From Planosporangium thailandense (GTDB lineage Bacteria > Actinomycetota > Actinomycetes > Mycobacteriales > Micromonosporaceae), in NCBI RefSeq assembly GCF_011947195.1, contig NZ_JAATVY010000025.1, positions 1-64,000 on the forward strand: a DNA stretch of 64,000 nt, in the 5' to 3' direction. The translations under genes were made by a program, and so were the position numbers. The notes beneath the pieces are model-generated. The model was given only the letters and a program-made list of their open reading frames with translations, was not told the DNA's origin and ran no database searches. Positions within the stretch are counted from its first letter, which is position 1. The number at the start of each line of letters is the position of its first letter. Below, one piece after another: positions 42,257 through 52,561 of the stretch.

Positions 42257-43144
42257 TTGAGCAAAGAGATCCTGGTGTCGTACGGGGTCGACATCGACGC
42301 CGTCGGTGGTTGGCTCGGCTCCTACGGTGGGGAGAACTCACCGGACGACATCTCGCGCGGCATGTTCGCCGGGGAGGTCGGGGTGCCCAGGTTGCTGGAG
42401 CTGTTCCGCCGCTACCAGCTCACCCAGACGTTCTTCTGGCCCGGACACTCGATCGAGACGTTCCCGGAGCAGTTCGACGCCTGCGTCGCCGCCGGGCACG
42501 AGATCGGGGTGCACGGGTACAGCCACGAGAATCCGATCGCGATGAGCCGCGAGCAGGAGATCGCCGTCCTCGACCGGTGCGTCACGCTGATCGCCGAGCG
42601 GGCCGGGAAGGCGCCGACCGGGTACGTCGCGCCGTGGTGGGAGTTCAGCCCGATCACGAACGAGCTGCTGCTCGACCGCGGTATCAAGTACGACCACTCG
42701 CTCATGCACCGTGACTTCGAGCCGTACTACGTCCGGGTCGGGGACAACTGGACCAAGATCGACTATGAGGGTGCCGCCGAGGACTGGATGAAGCCTCTGG
42801 TCCGGGGTGAGGAGACCGATCTCGTCGAGATCCCGGCCAACTGGTACCTCGACGACCTGCCGCCGATGATGTTCATCAAGGCCAGCCCGAACAGCCACGG
42901 CTTCGTCAACCCGCGCGACATCGAGCAGATGTGGCGGGACCAGTTCGACTGGGTGTACCGCGAGAACGACTACGCCGTCTTCACGATGACGATCCACCCC
43001 GACGTGTCGGGCCGACCGCAGGTGCTGTTGATGCACGAACGGCTGATCGAGTACATCAGCGGCCACGAGGGTGTCCGCTGGGTGACCTTCGACCAGATCG
43101 CCGACGACTTCGTCCGGCGCAACCCCCGCAAGGCGAACCGGTAA
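42257..43144 (+). CDS. NodB-family deacetylase / cyclic-imide hydrolase-like protein
   Basis: The 295-residue protein is of the group including Helicobacter PgdA, PuuE allantoinase and the cyclic imide hydrolase (imidase) of Pseudomonas. The N-terminal [29 protein letters not shown] and [13 protein letters not shown] carry the metal Asp and His residues. The TTG at 42257 with GGAGGA just upstream is preferred to an ATG four codons earlier. No signal peptide is present, which argues against a cell-wall substrate and for a soluble imide or ureide. It shares an operon with asparaginase. Confidence 0.85.
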   Translation: MSKEILVSYGVDIDAVGGWLGSYGGENSPDDISRGMFAGEVGVPRLLELFRRYQLTQTFFWPGHSIETFPEQFDACVAAGHEIGVHGYSHENPIAMSREQEIAVLDRCVTLIAERAGKAPTGYVAPWWEFSPITNELLLDRGIKYDHSLMHRDFEPYYVRVGDNWTKIDYEGAAEDWMKPLVRGEETDLVEIPANWYLDDLPPMMFIKASPNSHGFVNPRDIEQMWRDQFDWVYRENDYAVFTMTIHPDVSGRPQVLLMHERLIEYISGHEGVRWVTFDQIADDFVRRNPRKANR

Positions 43145-43156
43145 CCGTCGGGCGCT

Positions 43157-43189
43157 CCGCGGCGGCAGCGCACGGCGGTGCCGCCGCGG
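43157..43189. terminator. Bidirectional hairpin terminator
   Basis: Arms 43157-43167 and 43179-43189 are exact 11-bp reverse complements with an 11-nt loop. The hairpin sits between the convergent deacetylase and LacI genes and can serve both. Confidence 0.75.
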
Positions 43190-43206
43190 TGACCACCTGG
43201 CGGTGT

Positions 43207-44250
43207 CTACCTCACCCCGGGCGGGGCGACGGTGGAGGAACGCACGACGAGCTCCACCGGTAGCTTCACCGACCCGACCTCCTCGTTACCCATGAGGCGC
43301 AGGAGCCGGTGCACCGCGGTGGCGCCCATGACGCGTGGCTGGGTCCGGATGGACGTGAGCGGAACGGGGAGCTGTGCCGACACGTCCGCGTCGTTGAAGC
43401 CGACGACCGACAGCCCGGTCGGAACGGTGATGCCGAGATCGCGGGCGACGCCGAGCGCGCCGATCGCGGCGTCGTCGTTGATGGCGAATATCGCCGTGGG
43501 CCGGTCCTTGTCGCCCAGGATCACGCGCGCGGCTTCGACGCCTCCGTTGACGCCGAATCCGGACGGCACGATGAGGCGCCGGTCCTGCCTGAGGCCCGCT
43601 TCCTTGAGCCCGTCGAGGAAGCCCGCGACCCGCTCGCTCGCGGTGCTCGCGTCCTTCGGTCCGGCGATGATCCCGCAGCGCTGGTGACCCAGCTCGACGA
43701 GGTGGCGGGCGGCCAGTCGGCCGCCCTCGTAGTCGTCGCTGGTCACGGACGGTAGATCGGTGTCGGCGTGCCGGCTGAGCAGCAGCACGGGGGTGTTGCC
43801 GACGTTGAGCGAGGCCAGGAACGGCGGGCCGGGCCGACGGAGTCCGCTAAGGATCAACCCGTCCACGTAACGGCCCACGACGAGGTTGATCGCCTTCTTC
43901 ATCGCGACCAGGTCGTCCTCGGGGCTGGACAGCAGGACGGAGTACCCGGCCTCCTCGGCCGCCTGTTGGACGCCCTGGTACATCTTGGCGATGACGCCGT
44001 CGGTGAGTCGGGGCATCACCGCGCCCAGGACGCCGGTCCGGCGGGTGCGCAGGCTCGCGGCCCACGGATTGGGCTGATAACCGAGCTCGCGGGCGGTCTC
44101 CCGGATCTTCAGCGCGACGTCCGACCAGCCGTCCGGTGGTGGGGCCTGACGCAGGACGCGGGACACCGTGGACACGTGCACACCGGTCCGACGGGCGATC
44201 TCCTTGAGCGTCACCCCACGGCGGCTCACGCCCTCCGCGTCAAGACTCAT
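43207..44250 (-). CDS. LacI-family transcriptional regulator
   Basis: The 347-residue protein has an N-terminal HTH (VTLKEIARRTGVHVSTVSRVL), hinge helix (NPWAASLRTRRT) and a periplasmic-binding-protein-like effector domain. It is divergent from the NCS1 permease gene. Its own promoter region contains two AACGTT-core dyads, and the same core is palindromic upstream of the asparaginase gene. It therefore probably represses itself, the permease-carbamoylase-hydantoinase operon and the asparaginase-deacetylase operon. Confidence 0.93.
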   Translation of the reverse strand: MSLDAEGVSRRGVTLKEIARRTGVHVSTVSRVLRQAPPPDGWSDVALKIRETARELGYQPNPWAASLRTRRTGVLGAVMPRLTDGVIAKMYQGVQQAAEEAGYSVLLSSPEDDLVAMKKAINLVVGRYVDGLILSGLRRPGPPFLASLNVGNTPVLLLSRHADTDLPSVTSDDYEGGRLAARHLVELGHQRCGIIAGPKDASTASERVAGFLDGLKEAGLRQDRRLIVPSGFGVNGGVEAARVILGDKDRPTAIFAINDDAAIGALGVARDLGITVPTGLSVVGFNDADVSAQLPVPLTSIRTQPRVMGATAVHRLLRLMGNEEVGSVKLPVELVVRSSTVAPPGVR

Positions 44251-44687
44251 CGTCCACCTTTCCGGGAAGACCTTGACTGTTCCGTCCCGTGGTCCTTAGT
44301 GTACGTGAACCAGGTCACGAGAACGTTTGCGCGAACGTTAGCACGCAATGGTCGGCGGCCCCGCTCAGGGGAGCCGGCGTTACGAAGACGTTGTTCGCGG
44401 GCGGACGGATACGCCGCGAGCACCCTTTCCCGGCAGCCCGGTCAGGGCTGCGAGCCCACGGATGAAAGTGACGGCCTTCGCGGCCGGCGACCGCAGAACC
44501 GCAAACCGCACAACCGGAGGAACGCAACTCCTCAGTCGGCAAACCGAAGGTGACGGACACACTCCCACGTTGATGGGCCTTCCCTGCGACTGCCGCACAA
44601 CAAAGGACGTCCCGCGGGCGTCCGAGCTGTCATCCAGCCGAAGCCACCGCAGACGGTGTAGCTCATGGGAATCCGAAGGATTTAGAG
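44251..44687. promoter_or_regulatory. Divergent control region with double LacI operator and long permease leader
   Basis: Two AACGTT cores (44322-44327 and 44334-44339) lie 12 bp apart in overlapping dyads, matching the site at 41164. Downstream the permease gene has a leader of up to about 340 bases with several hairpins, for example around 44430-44450 (GCAGCCC/GGGCTGC) and a UUCG-type loop near 44470-44490. I saw no known riboswitch core and no credible gene in this stretch. Confidence 0.6.
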
Positions 44688-46160
44688 ATGGCGACAACCG
44701 TGCCGCAGAACTCCAAGTTATACAACGAAGACATCGCCCCGAGATCCGAGGCCGGTCACTGGAAGGCCTGGGACCTGTTCGCCTGGTGGATGTCCGCCTG
44801 GCACAGCCTCGGTGGCTACGCCATGGCGGTCGGCCTGATCGTCCTGGGCATCAGCGGTTGGCAGATGGCCGTCGGCCTGATCGTCGGCCTGGTGATCATT
44901 TACTTGTTCAGCAACCTGATGGGTGCCGCCGGCCAGAAGGTCGGTGTGCCGTTCCCCGTGTTCGCGCGGATCTCCTTCGGCGTGTACGGCGCGAACATTC
45001 CCGCCATCCTGCGTGCGATCGTCGCGGTCGCCTGGTACGGCATCCAGACCTACCTGGCCTCCGCCGCGGTCATGCTGCTGATCGTCAAGGTGTTCCCGTC
45101 CGCCAAGGGGATGACGACGGCCTCCTTCCTCGGGCTGTCCGGGCTGGGCTGGCTCTGCTTCCTGGTGCTCTGGGCGGCTCAGCTCGCTGTGCTGTGGCGA
45201 GGCATGGAAGCCGTGCGGAAGCTGTCCGACTTCGCGGGGACGACGATCTGGGTGGCGATGATCGCCCTGGCCGTGTGGGTACTCAACCGGGCGCACTGGA
45301 GCCTGAACTGGAACTACCGGGAGGCCGTCAGCAACGCGCCGGGAGGCACCTTCGTCGCCCTGCTCGGCGCAATCTTCATCACCACCGCCTATATGGGCGG
45401 TCCCATGCTGAACTTCGCCGACTTCACCCGGTTGGCACCCAACGCCCGCGACGTGCGGCGGGGCAACCAGCTCGGACTCCTCCTCAACGGTGTGGCGTTC
45501 GGCGTCGTCTCGGTCGTCATCGCACTGGCCTCGGTGAAGGTGTACGGGAAGGCGGTGACCGACCCGCTGCAGATGCTGGCCGACATGGACAGCGTCGCGA
45601 TGCTGTTGGTCGCGATCATCTCGGTGGCGATCGCCACCGTCGGCATCAACATCATTCTCAACTTCGTCTCGCCGGCCTACGACTTCGCCAACGCGGCACC
45701 GAAGTACATCAGCTTCCGCACCGGCGGCGTCATCACCGCGGTGCTCGCTCTGCTGGTCATGCCGTGGAAGCTCTACTCGAACCCCATCGCCGTGAACTAC
45801 TTCATCGGCGGTGTGGGTGCGACCATGGGCCCGCTGCTGGGCATCACGCTGGTCGACTACTACCTGGTCCGGCGCGGGGTCGTGGACGTCGCGGCGCTGT
45901 ACTCCGACGATCCGAACGGGCCGTACTTCTACCGGAAGGGCTTCAACCGCAAGGCGATCGTGAGCCTGGTGATCGCCGGGGTGGCCGCGCTGGCCGCGGC
46001 GTACGTTCCCGCGTTGAGCGTGCTCGCCCACTTCTCCTGGCCCATCGGGGTGCTGCTCGGCGGCGTGAGCTACTACCTCCTCAACGGGGCCGAACGGGCG
46101 GCGCTCGCACCCAGACCCGCGCCGGCGGTTGTCGCAAGTGGAGAGTCCGTGGCGTCGTAG
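44688..46160 (+). CDS. NCS1-family nucleobase/hydantoin permease
   Basis: The 490-residue protein has about twelve membrane segments and NCS1 features (ARISFGVYGANIPAILRAIVA with W-Y-G-I-Q-T in helix 3, GPMLNFADFTR, and LLGITLVDYYLVRRG). This family includes the Mhp1 benzyl-hydantoin transporter, allantoin, cytosine and uracil permeases. With hydantoinase and carbamoylases coded directly downstream, a hydantoin or ureide is the likely cargo. It is the first gene of the LacI-controlled operon. Confidence 0.92.
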   Translation: MATTVPQNSKLYNEDIAPRSEAGHWKAWDLFAWWMSAWHSLGGYAMAVGLIVLGISGWQMAVGLIVGLVIIYLFSNLMGAAGQKVGVPFPVFARISFGVYGANIPAILRAIVAVAWYGIQTYLASAAVMLLIVKVFPSAKGMTTASFLGLSGLGWLCFLVLWAAQLAVLWRGMEAVRKLSDFAGTTIWVAMIALAVWVLNRAHWSLNWNYREAVSNAPGGTFVALLGAIFITTAYMGGPMLNFADFTRLAPNARDVRRGNQLGLLLNGVAFGVVSVVIALASVKVYGKAVTDPLQMLADMDSVAMLLVAIISVAIATVGINIILNFVSPAYDFANAAPKYISFRTGGVITAVLALLVMPWKLYSNPIAVNYFIGGVGATMGPLLGITLVDYYLVRRGVVDVAALYSDDPNGPYFYRKGFNRKAIVSLVIAGVAALAAAYVPALSVLAHFSWPIGVLLGGVSYYLLNGAERAALAPRPAPAVVASGESVAS

Positions 46161-46181
46161 GACGCGCAAAGGAATAGGTTC

Positions 46182-47447
46182 ATGATGAATCGCAGCAGGA
46201 ACCTGGCCGCTGCTCAGATCGACCGCCTCACCGCCGACCTGCACGCCCTTGCGGAGTTCGTGGATGCGTCGATGCCCGGCTGGACCCGGCGCGCTCTCGC
46301 CGAGCCCTATCGGGAGTCGAGGTCCTGGGTCGCCGCGCTGATGAAGTCGGCGGGTCTGGAGGTGTCCCGGGACAAGGCGGGCAACATCCTCGGACGGCTC
46401 CCCGGTCAGGGGAGCCGTCCGGGGGCCCTGGTCACCGGATCACACACGGACTCCGTGGTCGGCGGCGGTCGGTTCGACGGAATCTGCGGGGTGCTCGGCG
46501 CGATCGAGGCCGCACGCTGTCTTCAGGAGTCGGGCGTCCAGCTCGTTCACGACCTCCTGGTCGTCGACTTCTTCGGCGAGGAGACGAACGACTTCGGCTT
46601 CGGCTGCTTCGGCAGTCGTGCGGCGGCCGAGGGGATCCCGGAGTCGTTCCTCGACCGTCGCGACCAGGACGACGTGCCACTGCACGAGCGGCTGGCCGTG
46701 GACGGGATCGATCCCGGCGAGATCGGTACGCCGGTGTGGGTGCCCGGCACGGTGAAGGCGTTCGTCGAGCTCCACGTCGAGCAGGGGCCGACGCTCGCCG
46801 AGCAGAACCTGCCGATCGGGGTAGTCACCGCGATCACCGGGATCGAACGGCTCATCGCCCGGTTCCTCGGCCGCGCCGACCACGCCGGGACGCGGGCGAT
46901 GACCGACCGCCGGGACGCCATGGTGGCCGCGGCGCAGGCCGTACTCGCCATCCAGCGGACCGGCTGCGAAGCGCCCGTGCACGGCGTGGCGACGACGACG
47001 AAGGTGGAGAACGCCAACCCGTCGCCGAACGTCGTCGCGTCCCGGGTGACGTTGCAGAGCGAGCTACGCAGCATCGACGCATCCTGGTTGCACGGCGCCC
47101 GCCGCCGGGTCTCGGAGCAGATCCTGGAGGCGGCCCAGGCATGCGGGGTCGACGTCGAGGTCGACTGGTCGACCGACAACGAGGTCGTACCGACCGACCT
47201 GGTCGTGCAGGACACCACCGCCGGTGTGCTCGACGGACTCGGCATCCCGTGGATGCCCATCCCCAGCGGGGCGACACACGACGCGGTGCACATGGCGACG
47301 CTCGCGCCGGCCGGAATGATCTTCATCCCGTCCCGTAACGGCGGGATCAGCCACTCACCGGACGAGTGGACCGACGCGCAGGACATCGCCACCGGCGTCG
47401 ACGCGCTGGCCGCCACCCTCGTCGCGCTCGACCGCACGGTCGCCTGA
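46182..47447 (+). CDS. Zn-dependent M20-family N-carbamoyl-L-amino-acid hydrolase / allantoate amidohydrolase
   Basis: The 421-residue protein has metal-site motifs SHTDSVVGGGRFDGICGV, FFGEETNDFGFGCFGSR and VELHVEQGPTLAE, diagnostic of the HyuC/AmaB/AllC group. ATG codons at 46182 and 46185 are both possible behind AAAGGAA. It removes the carbamoyl group from N-carbamoyl amino acids or attacks allantoate. Its stereopreference is typically L, complementary to the D-carbamoylase-like enzyme that follows. Confidence 0.9.
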   Translation: MMNRSRNLAAAQIDRLTADLHALAEFVDASMPGWTRRALAEPYRESRSWVAALMKSAGLEVSRDKAGNILGRLPGQGSRPGALVTGSHTDSVVGGGRFDGICGVLGAIEAARCLQESGVQLVHDLLVVDFFGEETNDFGFGCFGSRAAAEGIPESFLDRRDQDDVPLHERLAVDGIDPGEIGTPVWVPGTVKAFVELHVEQGPTLAEQNLPIGVVTAITGIERLIARFLGRADHAGTRAMTDRRDAMVAAAQAVLAIQRTGCEAPVHGVATTTKVENANPSPNVVASRVTLQSELRSIDASWLHGARRRVSEQILEAAQACGVDVEVDWSTDNEVVPTDLVVQDTTAGVLDGLGIPWMPIPSGATHDAVHMATLAPAGMIFIPSRNGGISHSPDEWTDAQDIATGVDALAATLVALDRTVA

Positions 47448-47489
47448 CGCGCCGACCTCCCGACAACGTGACAGAAAGCGGGTACTGAC

Positions 47490-48455
47490 ATGAGAATCGC
47501 GGTCGCCCAGGTCGGCGGGATCCAGCTGTCAGAAACGCGCAGGGCGGTCGTGGGCCGTCTCGCGAACCTGCTCGAGCAGGCCGCCGACCAGCGTGCGGAC
47601 CTGGTCGTCTTTCCGGAACTGACCCTCACGACGTTCTTCCCCCGGTACTGGTACGACGACGCCGCGGAGGCCGACCGGTTCTTCGAGCGCAGCATGCCGG
47701 GCGACGACGTCGCCCCGCTCTTCGAACTGGCAGCGGACCGAGGTGTGGCGTTCTACCTCGGGTACGCGGAGATCGATCCGCGGGGACGGCGCTTCAACAC
47801 GTCGATCCTGGTCGACAGGTCAGGCCGGATCGTCGGCAAGTACCGCAAGATCCATCTGCCCGGCCACGCGGAGCGGCTCGACGACGTACCCGCCCAGCAT
47901 GCCGAGAAGCGGTACTTCGAGGTGGGAGACCTCGGCTTCGGGGTGTTCGACGTCGACGGCGTGAAGGTCGGCATGTGCCTGTGCAACGACCGCCGGTGGC
48001 CTGAGGTCTACCGCTGCCTGTCCCTGCAGGGGGCCGAGGTCGTCGTCCTGGGCTACAACACGCCGGTCTTCGTGCCGGGGTGGCAGGAGGAGCCGCACGC
48101 CAAGATGTTCACCCACCTCCTGTCGCTTCAGGCGGGCGCGTACCAGAACTCCGTGTGGGTGGCGGCCGCCGCGAAGTGCGGTTACGAGGACGGCCACCAC
48201 ATGATCGGCGGTTCGGCGATCGTGGCGCCGAGCGGGGAGATCGTCGCGAAGGCGCGCTCCGAGGGCGAGGAGCTCATCGTCGCCGACGTCGACCTGGGCC
48301 TCAGCGAGATCTACCGCACCAGTGTCTTCAACTTCGCCGCCCACCGCCGGCCCGAGCATTACCGCCTCATCGTCGACCGGGTGGGTCGCGGCGAGCCGGT
48401 CCCCGTGTCGTTCGACCAGCCCCCGGTCACAACCGCTGCTAGGAGAGACGCATGA
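47490..48455 (+). CDS. N-carbamoyl-D-amino-acid hydrolase (nitrilase superfamily)
   Basis: The 321-residue protein has the Glu-Lys-Cys triad E43, K120 and C165 (CNDRRWPE). Segments such as FPELTLTTFFPR, GKYRKIHLPGH and GDLGF closely match Agrobacterium D-carbamoylase, which converts N-carbamoyl-D-amino acids to D-amino acids, CO2 and ammonia. It overlaps the hydantoinase gene by 4 bases, the classic hydantoinase-carbamoylase pairing. Confidence 0.92.
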   Translation: MRIAVAQVGGIQLSETRRAVVGRLANLLEQAADQRADLVVFPELTLTTFFPRYWYDDAAEADRFFERSMPGDDVAPLFELAADRGVAFYLGYAEIDPRGRRFNTSILVDRSGRIVGKYRKIHLPGHAERLDDVPAQHAEKRYFEVGDLGFGVFDVDGVKVGMCLCNDRRWPEVYRCLSLQGAEVVVLGYNTPVFVPGWQEEPHAKMFTHLLSLQAGAYQNSVWVAAAAKCGYEDGHHMIGGSAIVAPSGEIVAKARSEGEELIVADVDLGLSEIYRTSVFNFAAHRRPEHYRLIVDRVGRGEPVPVSFDQPPVTTAARRDA

Positions 48456-49834
48456 ACAAGATTCTGCTTGAAGGTGGAACGGTAGTCAGCTCCGCAGGCC
48501 GTACGACCTGCGACGTCCTTGTCGTCGACGACCGGATCGAGGCGGTCGGGGACTTCTCCAACGTGCCGCTCGGCGAGGTCGAACGGGTGGACTGCCGCGG
48601 CAGGTACGTGCTGCCCGGCGGCGTGGACGTACACACCCACATCGACTCACCGATGATGGGCACCAACACCGCCGACGATTTCGAGTCCGGGACCAAGGCC
48701 GCGGCGGTCGGCGGCACGACCACGATCGTCGACTTCGCCATGCAGCCCGCGGGGCACCGCCTGCTGGACTCCCTGGAGGCCCACCACCGCAAGGCCCAGG
48801 GCAAGGCCGTCATCGACTACGGCTTCCACATGTGCATCACCGATCTGTACGAGGGCGCGACCAAGGAGTTCGCCGACGTCGCGACCGCCGGGGTCACCAG
48901 CTTCAAGGTATTCATGGCCTACCGGGGTTCGCTGATGCTGCACGACGGCGAGATGTACGACGTCCTGCGGGCCGCCAACCGCGTCGGCTCCCAGGTGTGC
49001 GTGCACGCGGAGAACGGTGACGTCATCGACCGGATCGCCGACGACCTCATCGCCGCCGGGAAGACCGGCCCGGCCACGCACGAGATCGCCCGGCCGCCGT
49101 CCACCGAGGTGGAGGCGGTACAGCGGGCAATCATGATCTCGAAGCTGGCCGGGACGCCGATCTACTTCGTCCACCTGTCCACCGAGGGCGCGGTCGCCGC
49201 GCTCAGCGCCGCCCAGGCTGACGGCCTCCCGGTCGCCGGCGAGAGCTGCACCCACTACCTCGCGCTCGATCGCAGCGTGTACGACGAGCCGGGCTTCCTG
49301 CCGGCGAAGGCCGTGCTCACCCCGCCCCTGCGTACCAAGGAGCACCAGGATGCGCTGTGGCGCGGGATCGCCGCGGGCTCGTTGAGCGTCGTCAGCTCCG
49401 ACCACTGCCCGTTCTGCCTGGAGGAGAAGCAGCGGCTCGGCGGGGACGACTTCCGGAAGATCCCGAACGGCGGGCCGGGCGTCGAGCAGCGCATGAGCGT
49501 CATGTACGGCCGTGGTGTCGCCGAGGGCCGCATCACGTTGGAGAAGTTCGTGGACGTGACCTCCACCGCGCCCGCCAAGCAGTTCGGGCTGTTCCCGAAG
49601 AAGGGCAGCGTGACCCCGGGTTCCGACGCCGACATCATCGTCCTCGACCCCAACGGCGAGACGGCGATCTCCGCGGCCACCCAGACGCAGGCCGTCGACT
49701 ACAGCCTGTACGAGGGCTGGAAGCTGCCGGGCCGGATCGACGCGGTCTACTCCCGCGGCGAGCTGATCGCCAGCAACGGCAAGTACGTCGGGCGTGAGGG
49801 GCGCGGGAACTTCATCGCGCGGGCGTCGCTGTAA
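48452..49834 (+). CDS. D-hydantoinase / dihydropyrimidinase
   Basis: The 460-residue cyclic amidohydrolase has H61 and H63, the carboxylated K152 (TSFKVFMAY), H185, H241 and the SDHCPF motif forming the binuclear Zn site, plus NGGPGVEQR of the hydantoinase/dihydropyrimidinase group. It opens 5-substituted hydantoins or dihydropyrimidines to N-carbamoyl amino acids. It is coupled to the D-carbamoylase gene. A strong hairpin follows directly after its stop. Confidence 0.93.
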   Translation: MNKILLEGGTVVSSAGRTTCDVLVVDDRIEAVGDFSNVPLGEVERVDCRGRYVLPGGVDVHTHIDSPMMGTNTADDFESGTKAAAVGGTTTIVDFAMQPAGHRLLDSLEAHHRKAQGKAVIDYGFHMCITDLYEGATKEFADVATAGVTSFKVFMAYRGSLMLHDGEMYDVLRAANRVGSQVCVHAENGDVIDRIADDLIAAGKTGPATHEIARPPSTEVEAVQRAIMISKLAGTPIYFVHLSTEGAVAALSAAQADGLPVAGESCTHYLALDRSVYDEPGFLPAKAVLTPPLRTKEHQDALWRGIAAGSLSVVSSDHCPFCLEEKQRLGGDDFRKIPNGGPGVEQRMSVMYGRGVAEGRITLEKFVDVTSTAPAKQFGLFPKKGSVTPGSDADIIVLDPNGETAISAATQTQAVDYSLYEGWKLPGRIDAVYSRGELIASNGKYVGREGRGNFIARASL

Positions 49835-49843
49835 CAGGCCTTT

Positions 49844-49878
49844 CGCCGCGGGTGGCCGGATCCCGGTCACCCGCGGCG
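49844..49878 (+). terminator. Hairpin between the hydantoinase and beta-ureidopropionase genes
   Basis: Arms 49844-49854 and 49868-49878 are exact, and the pairing continues inward for five more base pairs (one G-U) to a 3-nt loop. It lies 10 bases after the hydantoinase stop. It may end the operon or reduce expression of the downstream amidase gene. Confidence 0.7.
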
Positions 49879-49921
49879 ACCAACCACCGATGACAACGAG
49901 GACAACCGAGGAGAAGCCGAC

Positions 49922-50758
49922 ATGACGACGGTGCGCGCGGCTCTGGTGCAGGCCGCCTGGACGGGGGACAAAGAAAGCATGATCTCCCACCACGAGGAGC
50001 GGGCGTACGAGGCGGCCGCGGCGGGTGCCCAGGTCATCTGCTTCCAGGAGCTGTTCTACGGTCCGTACTTCTGCCAGGTGCAGGACACCAGGTACTACGA
50101 GTACACCGAGGCCATCCCCGGCCCGACCACCCAGCGCTTCCAGGCCATCGCCAAGGAGCTCGGTCTGGTCATGGTGCTGCCGATGTACGAGGAGGAGCAG
50201 CCGGGAGTCCTTTACAACACCGCCGCCGTGGTCGACGCGGACGGCAGGTACCTCGGCAAGTACCGCAAGCAACACCTCCCGCACGTGAACGGTTTCTGGG
50301 AGAAGTTCTACTTCCGTCCGGGCAACGGTGGATACCCGGTGTTCGACACCGCGGTCGGCAAGGTCGGGGTCTACATCTGCTACGACCGCCACTTCCCGGA
50401 GGGCTGGCGGGCGCTCGGACTGAACGGCGCGCAGATCGTGTTCAACCCCAGCGCCACCAGCGCGGGCCTGTCGGAGTACCTGTGGAAGCTGGAGCAGCCC
50501 GCCGCGGCGGTCGCCAACGAGTACTACGTCGGCGCCATCAACCGCGTCGGTATCGAGGAGCTCGGCGACGACGACTTCTACGGCAGCTCCTACTTCGTCG
50601 ACCCGGAAGGCGCGTTCGTGGGCGACGTCGGCGACCGCAGCACGAACGAGTTGATCGTTCGTGACCTGGACATGGACCTCATCCAGACCGTCCGCAACCG
50701 CTGGGCCTTCTACCGCGACCGCCGTCCGGACGCGTACGCGGACCTCGTCCGCCCGTGA
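49922..50758 (+). CDS. Beta-ureidopropionase-like carbon-nitrogen hydrolase
   Basis: The 278-residue nitrilase-superfamily protein has the triad E43 (FQELFYGPYF), K116 (GKYRKQHLP) and C153 (ICYDRHFPEG). It resembles bacterial beta-ureidopropionases and N-carbamoylputrescine amidases. With a dihydropyrimidinase-like enzyme coded upstream it would hydrolyse N-carbamoyl-beta-alanine or a related ureido acid. It differs from the D-carbamoylase coded at 47490, so the cluster carries three carbamoyl-cleaving enzymes. No dihydropyrimidine dehydrogenase gene is present. Confidence 0.9.
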   Translation: MTTVRAALVQAAWTGDKESMISHHEERAYEAAAAGAQVICFQELFYGPYFCQVQDTRYYEYTEAIPGPTTQRFQAIAKELGLVMVLPMYEEEQPGVLYNTAAVVDADGRYLGKYRKQHLPHVNGFWEKFYFRPGNGGYPVFDTAVGKVGVYICYDRHFPEGWRALGLNGAQIVFNPSATSAGLSEYLWKLEQPAAAVANEYYVGAINRVGIEELGDDDFYGSSYFVDPEGAFVGDVGDRSTNELIVRDLDMDLIQTVRNRWAFYRDRRPDAYADLVRP

Positions 50759-50768
50759 TCGGCGTCGG

Positions 50769-50798
50769 CTGACGCCTGTCCATGGCACCGGCTATAGT
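50769..50798 (+). promoter_or_regulatory. Putative promoter of the riboswitch-sdaA transcript
   Basis: CTGACG (50769-50774) and TATAGT (50793-50798) make a reasonable -35/-10 pair with an 18-bp spacer, placing the transcript start near 50805, about 30 bases before the glycine riboswitch. Confidence 0.5.
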
Positions 50799-50835
50799 CA
50801 CGATGAACAAGTACATATTGCGCTGTTCGAACCGC

Positions 50836-51020
50836 AGCGGGAGAGTCCATGCCGATCGGGCATGGCGCCGAAGGAGCAACTCTCCCCAGAATCTCTCAGG
50901 CACAATGACCGCCGCGGCGAGGCGACTCTGGAAAGACAGGGCCCGTGCGTCCTGCGCCAACGGTGCAAACCGCTCATACCGGGCGGTGAAGCTCTCAGGC
51001 CGTGATGACAGAGGGGGAGG
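50836..51020 (+). ncRNA. Tandem glycine riboswitch
   Basis: Both aptamers are recognisable. Aptamer 1 (about 50836-50938) has GGGAGAG, the core GCCGAAGGAGCAA, AATCTCTCAGGCA, GACCG and GACTCTGGAAAG. Aptamer 2 (about 50940-51020) has GCGCCAACGGTGCAA, GAAGCTCTCAGGC and GACAGAGGGGG. This is the full tandem arrangement. Downstream, GGGGGAGG (around 51013) can pair with CCTCCC (around 51065), which lies next to the ribosome binding site of a short leader ORF, suggesting translational or folding control of the sdaA operon. Confidence 0.93.
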
Positions 51021-51072
51021 TTACCCACCACGGCTGCGCATCCGCGGAGCCACGACCAGGGGAGCCTCCCGA

Positions 51073-51155
51073 ATGACGCAACCGGTGTCCAGGCAGACGC
51101 CTCTTCAAGGCAGCCACGCCCCGCTCGGCGCCACGGTCGGGAAGGGTGGCGTCTG

Positions 51156-51156
<1 letters not shown>
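51073..51156 (+). CDS. 27-codon leader ORF coupled to sdaA
   Basis: An ATG at 51073 with GGGGAG about 7 nt upstream opens a 27-codon frame ([12 protein letters not shown]...GKGGV) whose TGA overlaps the sdaA ATG as TGATG. It lies just after the glycine riboswitch, and its ribosome binding site is in the region that can pair with the end of aptamer 2. It may be a coupling peptide through which the riboswitch controls sdaA translation. The peptide itself resembles nothing known and may only matter by being translated. Confidence 0.4.
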
Positions 51157-52526
<1,370 letters not shown>

Positions 52527-52561
52527 GGTTCACCGACAGAATCGACAGAAAGGTGCCAGCC

